A stretch of DNA of 64,000 nt from Citrus sinensis (lineage: Eukaryota > Streptophyta > Magnoliopsida > Sapindales > Rutaceae): NCBI RefSeq assembly GCF_022201045.2, contig NC_068562.1, positions 8,724,001 through 8,788,000 of the forward strand. The letters run 5' to 3'. The notes under the pieces were generated by a model that saw only the letters and a list, made by a program, of their open reading frames with translations, was not told where the DNA came from and did not search any database. The stretch's first letter is position 1; every line of letters starts with the position of its first letter. Below, piece after piece: positions 55,412-64,000 of this stretch. The position numbers were made by a program, and so were the translations under genes.

Positions 55412-58400
55412 TAACTATATAAATTGGCATTACTGTTTCTTTATTTTTTATTTTTTAGTGTCTGTTTTGAGAGAAACTAAAGTAAATTAATGATATGATA
55501 GGTAAAACGAAAATATCTAACCAAGTTGTTCATTTATCATACATATTAAATTGTACCATATAAAAATAATTAGGAGATCAGTTGAACAAGGATTTGTTCT
55601 CTTGCAGGTTCCATAGTTGAGGTGGTATAACTTACTATATTGAAATAAGAGATATGAGATTTGAACCCAACTCCCATAGGTAGAGAGTAGATTGATTGCC
55701 AAATTAAAAAATCCTTTAAAATTTTTAATTGGATTCATACTAGTTGCAAAATAATCATCATCATCATCGCGTAATGTTTTACTTGTCAAAGTCGGGCTCA
55801 ACTTATCCAAGTTGCATGGAAGGGATTTTATGATCGAGTCATAGCCTAATTTAGTTTTGAAAAAAAAAATTATTATTAATTAAATGATTTTTTTTTCTCG
55901 CTTAATTATGTATCTCTACATATGGATTATATATGGAACTGTCTAAAAATTTGAGTGTTTTGAGTACGAGTATTAGATCACAAATACGAAATTTGGTATC
56001 CATCACTTTGTACCCACCATATGTGCCAATTTGTTTCCAGAATTTAACTATAAAAAATGGCTTTTATCATGACCAATTCTTTCAAGTATTAATTTTTTTC
56101 GGTTCGACTAAGATAATTTTGGGATATTGTATCACACAACAGTCTAGACATAACGATCAGAATGTCAATAAAAATTAATAAAATTTAATCATTTAATGTG
56201 TTCAACAGAAGATATGGCATCCCATACATGCTGTAGTCATAGCCTAATTTCATATAGCATTATTGAAGCCAGTCGAGAATAAATAATGAATACTTACGAT
56301 CAATTTTGCTTTTAAGCTGACATTTCTACATATTTCACGTGATTGGGACATCGTATTGAAATATTACAAAATATATTAATAATAGGTCGGTAACAATTAA
56401 TTTTAAAACTAATTAGGTCCCCACAAGAAGAAGAAGAAAAAAAACCATGCAAACTTGTTGATCTTCTCACATGTAAATCAAAAACAACAAATCACTGCAA
56501 GAGAGACAGCATAAAAAAAACAGCTTACATGCATGGAAATCAACTTTGTGCGAAGAATTTGGCTTCCTTAGAGTTTTTATTTGGGGCGATTTTGACTAGG
56601 CATCTACTTCTAAAAAGAAAATGTCAACATAATTCAACCAAAAATTTCAAGCGAAAAAACATGTTTTAAAGTTATCTAAATATAAATCAATGATTGATGA
56701 GGTCCAATAATTGAACCATGTAAATAATTTTTATTTTATTTTTTATGATTGTATAAATCTTAGACATGGGTTCTTTGAGATATACAGCTTGTAATTGCGT
56801 ACACTAAATAAAAATATCAGCATCAAATGAATCTTCTAGAATTCTAAAATCTTGTTTAATTTGTCTCTTTAAACAAATAAAAAAAATTATTACCCCGATA
56901 TTATGAAATCTTGTAGAAACTGCGGTTTTACAAATTTAATTTGAAATGTTTATTGTTTGGACGGAGTTATTTTCACTCTAAAAATTAGTTTGAATACTCT
57001 CTTATTTTGTGCACTCATCATTAAAATTTCAAAAAATGAAATTTACTTTCAGTATCCTTTAAAATATCAAAAAAAAAATCCTCACTTAAATATTTTGAAT
57101 TAATTATCGTTATTAACACATAAAAATATTCAGCATAACCAAGGACAAGAAATGCTGACCTTTCAAAAATAATGATAAATAACAAAAAAAGTTTGTATAT
57201 ATCCTTTCTTTTTGTTTGGTTGTTTTCTCTATCTCGGTATGAAAATTAAAATCTATGTGGGGGCAGTTGTTATATGCTTATTTCCCCAAAAACGAAAGAG
57301 ACCTTCTGTAGTGATAACAATACGATGATTTTTCGTTAATAACAGGAAAAAAAAAATCGACCCAATTTTTGTGCTGCACTTGTAAATTAACTTATATATA
57401 CTCAAGAAAATCCAAGGTTATAACTAAATTGGAATTTCCAAATGTGTAATTTGTTAGAATATATATGCCTTCTATTTTCTAATGTCAAGAATAAAGTATT
57501 AGATCGTCTGCGTATATTCAATGGTTATTTTATATGGGTGTTAAGAGAAACTACATTAAGAATATAACTTAATAATATAAAATTTTATAAAAAAAAAAAA
57601 GTGCATAAAGTATTTATTAGAGAGGAAATAGCCCCAACCTTGTTATTATTGAAGTATTTACACGTGAAGCATGTTAAAAGGCAAGTTTAAATAGTGACAT
57701 CTGTGCCGCATAAGCCTCAGTTTTACATACTTCACCTAACACATTACCTAAAGTTTTTGGCTTTACAAAGTGTACAGCCACCTTTAACCATATAATAAGG
57801 AAAAACAATAATAATAAAACATAGAGTTAAAATTAAAAGAATATTTTATATCAAAGATCTTGCCCGCAAGAAATAACAATCCAGCTTATTGTAATATTAT
57901 TACAGAATTATTGTTGTCAAATCTATTTGGGTTGCTTTCAATGTTTCCCGTTTGATTTTTAGCAAAAGATTTTTCAATAATAAGGCCGTAAGGGAAAAAG
58001 ACATCAAGACCATCAAGATTTGCTCTTATAGACAGCTAGACTTCCAACGTTTTAAAAATGAACTTCTAGATTCTTACTATTCTGAAAATTGACATATTAG
58101 CCCCATTTAATTCATTTAATGATTCATGGAAGCATATAAGAGCATTAATGTATCGTGTTGCCCACCCAAAGTATTGTACTGTACATGCCCTTAGTTCTAT
58201 TAAAATAGACGAAATTGACTTGTAGAAGAGAGTTTGGATTTGGATTTCTCTTTTTAAAAGAGTGAGGTTTAACCTTTGAGATATATGTGATTTTTTTAAA
58301 TTAAAAAAAAAAGAAGATAAAAAAACATTTCGTAAACGTTTTGTCACACAAGCATCTCAGGGAATGCATTAGAACTATGTTATTTTGCTAGACTTTCTTT

Positions 58401-60595
58401 TTCGTCTATATTAAAAGTAAACTAAATGAATTGAATGCGTATCATTTTTCATTATTTCATAAGGCTTTCTAAATGTTAAAAACACTTGTAATTTCATAGC
58501 GAAAGCAATGGCTTTTGTGAAAAGTGAGACCAATTTGACAAGCTTATATAGCAAATTAAAGCTAAAAGTTATGTAAAACTCATAAAATCTAAAGCAGTAG
58601 CCGAGTAGGGAGTAGCTCACCAAAAAAAGTTTATTTTTTTTTGGGGGTTTGGGGGGGGGGGGGGGTTTATTCTACAATTTCCTAAAAAGAAATCGGTCAA
58701 AACTCCGCAGCTGCAGCCAATTCTTTTGCAAGCTCGACGATTAATTTGATCTGCCATACCTAATCCATATCAATCAAAGTACTGCGTAATTAGTTTTTAG
58801 ACAATGGTAAAATGATACAAAGCTTGGAGTTAAAAGAAAAAATAAATAAATAAATGATTGATTTCTGTTCTGTGCTTGTAGCTAGTCTTTCTTTGTTGGA
58901 ACTTCCGACAATTTAGGAGATTAACAAATTTTGATGGACTAAACATCATTGTCAACTAATTTATTTGTGAAAATCATAATTATCAAGTCTTAATCTCTAT
59001 TTTAATGAAATGCCCTTCAATATCGACCGATATGAAGGTACGTCGTCACAAGTACGTTGGAAATTCCAATCTCCATCTATATATTTTGACTCTGATAGAG
59101 GAAATTATTCAACTATTTTGTAGTCAAGTAATAATAGATTTACGCATGTCAATATCCCACACGAAGTTTAAACTTTAAAGTTACAAATCATGCATGGACG
59201 ATTGCTTACATAAAAAAGCTAGGCATCAATTATTTGTTCTGATTTGTAAATATATATTATTTGACTACCTAGTATCATATATATAATTTCTTGATACTAA
59301 CCCACGATTTATGAATATCGATTTACATTCAATGCCGAGTTAAAAGTAATGAAATGATCGACTTTGCCTTGTTATTAATTACGTATGATGGAAAGTTATG
59401 AAAAAGGTGAATACAATTTAACTCAACAATTTGATTCAAATTCTATGAATATATGATTAAAGCTAATAATGAGTTTTAAAAATAGCATGTGAAGTGAAAA
59501 ATATTCTAAGTTTTTTTTTCTTCATAAGAATTACAAAAGAAACTGCAATTTCCTCAATTTTTTTTTTTACTTCTCCACTCAAAATCAAATTAAAACCAGA
59601 GACCACCATCATTGACTTAATTAATGGTAGATATGTATGTACTCATGTCACAAGAGCTTTAATTTTTTTTGGGCAGAGAAGACTACTCTTTACAACCTTT
59701 TAATCACTTTTGCTACCAATTATCATTTCAATTTGGGCGTGACTATGAATTCAATCTTCAAAAGCAACCAATTGATATCTATCAAAACATTAGAGTGAGT
59801 TTCTTATTCTGCTTTAGAAATAAAATACTGAAAAGGAGAAAAAGCAAAAAGTGGTGATTATAGTATATTGAGGAGGGTCCAGTGCCTATGGCTTTAACTG
59901 AGTGGAATCACATCAGGACATGCGATATGAAACTATGATAAATTAGTGGGATGAAAGTGCTTTTGAGGCTGTTAAAAGCCAATTCCACACTCGGGAAAAA
60001 AAAAAAATAAAGTTAGGGTTTTAACTACCCTTCAATTTTTTCCTGTCTAGGAAAAAGTAAACGGAAAGCAAACACAGTTTTGTACCACCAAATTGGTCCT
60101 TGTTATGAAAGTTTATTGTTATCGAAAATTCTTAAAACAGAATCAGGAAAAAAGAAAAAAAAATCAGTACTCCATTAGTATCCTAAGGGAAGATACGATA
60201 CCCTAATAGGTTGAGATTTAAATTTGTTAACGTAGATACTCTTTAATTGGACATATGTTATACAAATTAAACTTGTTTGAAATCTTTAGAACGTGGTTCA
60301 TGTAATAAATATTTGCTCCATATTCATATTTCATATGCTAATTTTGATCCGAAATTTTGTATCCGGAAATTTACTTCATCGAAATGATGGGAGATTCCGG
60401 TAGCTTTAATTTATAAATTGTAATGTAACTAGTAAAATAAAATTCTCATTTCATGCCACCATTCAAGATCCCAATCCCAATGGCAGTGAAACTTTCATGC
60501 AAATTTTTATTCTCAAAATATCAACGACAAAAGTAAAGCTCGAAAATGCCCATGACAAAATGAAAATAGGAGCCTAGGTAATTAATTAATTAACA

Positions 60596-61222
60596 TCACT
60601 CATCAGCCATTGATCTCTTCTGGTTCTTCAACTCTTTATAGAACTTCTGAATAAACTCCTCGGCTGCTTTGTCCACATACCCACTGTCATCATCAGTATC
60701 CTTTAACGGAAACGGCGAGTCCGTTATCCTCAACGGCCTCACAAAGGGGCTCCTTCCGAACCCGGGCAGCGCCGGGGAAGCCTCCACCAACTTGTCATTG
60801 TTCAGCATCTCCAAGACCACCTTAACGGCGTTGACGGTCGCGGCGTCGTTGTCGTCGAGGGTCGCCGGCGCGTGAGCACACCCGAATAAGAAGTTGTTCT
60901 TTGATCTCTTGTTGCTGTTGGCATTATGGAAGTAGGGGAAAGTGTAGTTTGGTGTGTTGCTGCAGCTGAACTCGTACTCTCGCTGCGCTGCCATGTGGAA
61001 CGACGACTCGTGGCCGCGGTGGTGGTGGTAGTGGTGGTGGTGGTGGTGGTGAATGAGATTGTTCAGGGCTTTGCCCCCGGCAATCTTGCCGCGTTTGAGC
61101 ATCATGTTGAGATCAACCAAGAGCTTTCTCTTGCACAGGCCCTTTCTTAGCATGAAAAATACTACACGTACAACACTCCATATTCTTTTCCCTATCACTT
61201 GTACGTTTTGGCTTCGCTCCAT
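60596..61222 (-). CDS. DUF761-domain protein of unknown function
   Basis: A single uninterrupted frame of 208 codons. The N-terminus is basic (GKRIWSVVRVVFFMLRKGLCKRKLL) and could be an amphipathic or membrane-associating segment. It is followed by LNMMLKRGKIAGGKAL, a poly-His tract with one Tyr (coded near 61018-61055), the EYEFSCSNTP motif common in this plant family, and a C-terminal DUF761 motif, YVDKAAEEFIQKFYKELKNQ. Proteins of this type are small, plant-specific and often stress-responsive, but no biochemical role is established, and I do not assign one. The ATG at 61220-61222 was chosen because it is the first in frame and lies below a leader with a CT repeat and a TATA-like box. Confidence 0.88.
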   Translation of the reverse strand: MERSQNVQVIGKRIWSVVRVVFFMLRKGLCKRKLLVDLNMMLKRGKIAGGKALNNLIHHHHHHHYHHHRGHESSFHMAAQREYEFSCSNTPNYTFPYFHNANSNKRSKNNFLFGCAHAPATLDDNDAATVNAVKVVLEMLNNDKLVEASPALPGFGRSPFVRPLRITDSPFPLKDTDDDSGYVDKAAEEFIQKFYKELKNQKRSMADE

Positions 61223-61260
61223 TTTTTTTTTCCTTTTTAATTTGTATTTTGTTTTAGTTC

Positions 61261-61299
<39 letters not shown>

Positions 61300-61353
61300 T
61301 ATTGAGGTCAACACATGATGAGAAGAAACGAAGGGGGGTGGTGGGTATTTAAA
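61223..61353 (-). promoter_or_regulatory. DUF761 gene core promoter with (CT)n leader
   Basis: On the minus strand TTTAAATA at 61346-61353 can act as a TATA box, with transcription then starting near 61315. The predicted leader contains a (CT)16 microsatellite at 61263-61295, about 40 bp above the ATG. Pyrimidine repeats in plant leaders can bind GAGA-type factors, so repeat length may affect expression (inference). Confidence 0.5.
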
Positions 61354-62355
61354 GGAAGAGAAATGTGGGGTGCTTCGTTTTAGATTAGCATGGATATTTT
61401 GGATGGTTTTAGTGTTTATTTTAATGACTACAATCATGCATTATTGGTGGAGTGGTGATCGGGTGTGTAAGAGCTCATGCAGACTTGAGAAGGGTGGTCA
61501 CGGCCGTTTGATCCTACGATGGTTTCCTTTCATGTGGGGTTATGTTGAAAAGTAGATATGCATCTTATAATTTATTTAAGAGAGAAAAAATAAAATAGTA
61601 GAGCACAGCTAGCTTTCCCATATTGTTATTGCCTTTCTCCTGGGGGGGGAAAGATTCAGAAAACGTGCTCGTTTAGCATAAAAAATATTCAAAATCCATC
61701 AAACTAACTGAGGAGGACCTTTGAATCCTTTAATTAGTGCCTACGAAAGGCTATCAAAGCAATGCTTGTAATAAATTAAAAGGGCCGTAGGCTGCTGGAT
61801 GTCATATGATCCATTTGCAAGCTCACTTTCTATATTTGTTCCCCAAGTACAAAATCGTTTTTCTCAATTATTTATTCGCTCTATTATGGTAAGGGGAAAA
61901 AAAAATATCTTTTCATGCTTCATCGTTAAGTAATAGTTCTTATTGAACTTATTATAAAAAGTGCATTGACTGCATTCAAAGTACAACAGTCACCATCATA
62001 TATTCATATAAACGTGTTAATGTATTGAAATTTTAATCTAATTTTACTTTTAAGTCTTTTATTGATAAGTAATTTTTGTCGTATTAGTAGAATGTAACAA
62101 ATATAAACGCGTGATTATCGACCTATCGTTATTAAATAACAATTCAGTGAGCGACAATGTTATATGATGTTGTTTGACTCCTAATTTTTAATATTATTCA
62201 ATGAATGAACATATTATTCATCGACAAAATTTTTTTATCATATTAGTAGAATGTAACAAATGTGAACGCGTGATTATCGTTATTAAATAATATTGTAGAT
62301 AACGATAATGTTAGATGATGTTGTTCGACTTCTAATTTTTAACATCATTCAATGA

Positions 62356-62495
62356 GATCAGGTTATGGTGCAACTGTGGTACCATACCACAGTTGCATCC
62401 AGTCGTTGGATGCACTTAAATTGGTAGGATCCACCGATATCCAACGGCTGAATACAACTGTGGCACGGTATCACAGTTGCACTACAAGTTTCCCC
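62356..62495. mobile_element. MITE, 140 bp, with palindromic arms and 10-bp target-site duplication
   Basis: CATTCAATGA is repeated exactly at 62346-62355 and 62496-62505. Between the copies, two arms are inverted with respect to each other, and each arm is itself a palindrome: CAACTGTGG facing CCACAGTTG in the left arm, and CAACTGTGGC facing ATCACAGTTG in the right. The inner parts also pair (CGTTGGAT with ATCCAACG). The duplication size points to Mutator-like transposition. No open frame. Confidence 0.82.
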
Positions 62496-63066
62496 CATTC
62501 AATGAATCAACATACTGTGATTCGTGTGTAGTTGCTTTCTACTCAGTAAGTGAAGATGCTCCCTTAAATCATTTCGAAAGGACGGGGAAGCCGACGTTAT
62601 TCTTAGATTTATTTAATATTAATTGTTCCACAATACATGGGCTCCCTTGCGGGCCACTTGGAGTTTTTGGACAGCTCAATATATTATCAGCCCATCTCGT
62701 AACTTGTCTACAGTAAAGCCTAACCTGGACTAAAGGCCCAAACGTTACCTCTCTGGGCTCAGGCCGTGAAGATCACAGGCCCGTCAGAAATGCAAGTTAG
62801 CCCACCCATCATCAGTAACCAACGATCATGCCTGCGAAAAACGAAGATATTTTCTCGTCCATGCACTGTCAGTCACAAGGGCATATTGACACTCAAGAAA
62901 TGACGAGCGTGATAGCAAAAGCAGCAGGACCCACCACAAGCCATCACTGTTAATACAGTTGGTAATTAGTAGCCCCTCTTAAATGGCTGCCCAATGAAAG
63001 CCACCCATGCAAAGTCTCACTTCCGACTCGCTTTCAAGATAAATCCATTAAAATTTGGAGCCTTCT

Positions 63067-63168
63067 AAATTACGTCAATGTAATTTGCGCCACACATAAC
63101 AATAGTAACATATTGATGGGACTCATTATTGCTCCGTGCGTGGCGTAAATTACGTTAAACGTAATTTA
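63067..63168. repeat. Inverted repeat, about 100 bp
   Basis: AAATTACGTCAATGTAATTT and GCGCCACACA on the left mirror TGCGTGGCG and TAAATTACGTTAAACGTAAT on the right. Within each arm ATTACGT/ACGTAAT is also self-complementary. It is possibly a small MITE; no target-site duplication was recognised. Confidence 0.65.
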
Positions 63169-63903
63169 ATATCCATCTTAAAATTTTTTTAATCTCCTAC
63201 TCAGGTTATTCTGGCTACTAACACTTAACATTAGAACATATATATGTAAGCAAATAAGCAACCGTTGGTAACATAATTCACCATCTATGTACTGCCCCAG
63301 GTCGAACTCCTACTAATATATAACTTCTAACATAGTGCTATGTTTTATATTACAAGTATGGCATTACATAAACAGAACCTTTCCTGATTTGATATTGCTG
63401 ACAGTTGAACTGTAGCAAATCTCTAAAATTTCATAACCTATATCCAATAAATGCATGCCAAATCTCCATAAGCATCCAGCTTGTTTCAACTACCAGTTCA
63501 AAAATCATGTGGGGTTGATTTAGCAGCTCGTGAATCCATAGAGTTGTGGATGTGGGCAGTTTATTATTAATTGATCTTTGTGATTGCCCGCATCATTTTC
63601 ACTCGTGTTGTTGCATTCAGCGAATACAAAAAGGCTTGGCTTCTGGCTCCTGGTGCAGACACGGCTCAGGTTTTTATGGCTACTGCAGGCCCACACGTGA
63701 ATCCCTTGACTTGATGATGCTGCATTTGTGCGCCTCTACAGGGACAAATAACTGTTGAAATTGTAACTGAAAATGATAATAATTAGCCTTTCATACGAAA
63801 TCTTTCTTGAAAAATCGAGCATGTTCACGCTTTTTTCACATGTGAACCTACAACATCCGCATAAATTCACTGCTTAGATTCTGAAATATGTCACGGAAAC
63901 TAT

Positions 63904-64000
63904 TATAAATAAGACTCCGTGCACTTGCTATTCAATCACCACAAGAGATCATACAATCTTTGAACTCACTCTGTCTTCCATATCACTTGCATTATTTTCC
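63904..64000 (+). promoter_or_regulatory. Candidate core promoter of a gene beyond the right edge
   Basis: TATAAAT at 63904-63910 is followed about 30 bp later by a CT/CA-rich, ATG-free stretch (from about 63935, CAATCACCACAAG onward) that looks like a plant 5' UTR and runs off the window. The gene itself is not visible. Confidence 0.35.

Larger units (their letters stand above)
51623..60595. other. 9-kb gene-poor intergenic region
   Basis: No protein gene could be supported. Recognisable content is a decayed tandem repeat (about 52500-52800), inverted-repeat elements at 53343-53487 and 55221-55411, a 29-bp tandem duplication at 54121-54178 and a G15 run at 58651-58665. The remainder is AT-rich sequence without signal. 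Confidence 0.65.
61354..64000. other. Intergenic region at the right end
   Basis: No gene could be supported. It holds a MITE with palindromic ends (62356-62495), a short inverted repeat (63067-63168), several GCCCA/GGCCCA motifs at about 62640-62810 and a candidate core promoter at the far right. Confidence 0.6.

Noticed and set aside
58651-58665. G15 homopolymer as a possible regulatory quadruplex
   Set aside because: A single run in non-coding DNA far from any gene; length in such runs is often a sequencing artefact.

Overview
This is nuclear DNA of a flowering plant, most likely a eudicot. The sequence is AT-rich. Genes are split by many short AT-rich introns with GT..AG borders, intergenic space is full of small inverted-repeat transposons (MITEs) and microsatellites, and every recognisable protein belongs to a plant family. 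The species cannot be read from the sequence. A woody eudicot such as Citrus would fit, but that is a guess.

Layout: (1) 2-178 (+), the last coding piece of an unidentified gene that enters from the left. (2) 4029-9776 (-), a plastid-type NADP-malic enzyme in 19 exons. (3) 9.8-21.8 kb, a 12-kb gene-poor stretch with MITEs, a decayed plastid atpI fragment and old local duplications. (4) 21792-30019 (-), a full-size PDR-type ABCG transporter of the ABCG29/35/36 clade. (5) 30.0-37.5 kb, intergenic, with a 241-bp tandem duplication, a tRNA-derived SINE with a perfect 13-bp target-site duplication, two MITEs and a 29-nt poly(C) run. (6) 37547-39339 (+), a 2-oxoglutarate dioxygenase-fold protein that seems to have lost its iron ligands and carries a C-terminal membrane anchor. 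(7) 40367-44230 (+), SHH1/DTF1, a homeodomain plus SAWADEE chromatin reader. (8) 45141-50820 (-), a casein-kinase-1-like MUT9-like/PPK kinase, convergent with SHH1. (9) 51550-51622 (+), tRNA-Lys(CTT) with a mismatched T stem. (10) 51.6-60.6 kb, intergenic with MITEs and a decayed tandem repeat. (11) 60596-61222 (-), a single-exon DUF761 protein with a poly-His tract. (12) 61.2-64.0 kb, intergenic with two inverted-repeat elements, ending in what may be the core promoter of a gene beyond the right edge.

The genes do not form a pathway. SHH1 (RNA-directed DNA methylation) and the MUT9-like kinase (histone and photoreceptor phosphorylation in Arabidopsis) are both chromatin-related and lie tail to tail about 0.9 kb apart, which may be chance. 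I did not find a convincing new multi-gene system. The most unusual items are the apparently catalytically dead, tail-anchored dioxygenase-like protein; the 56-bp tandem duplication that copies a 5' splice site in the malic enzyme gene; the tRNA-Lys with a defective T stem; and a set of MITEs whose target-site duplications can be read directly.
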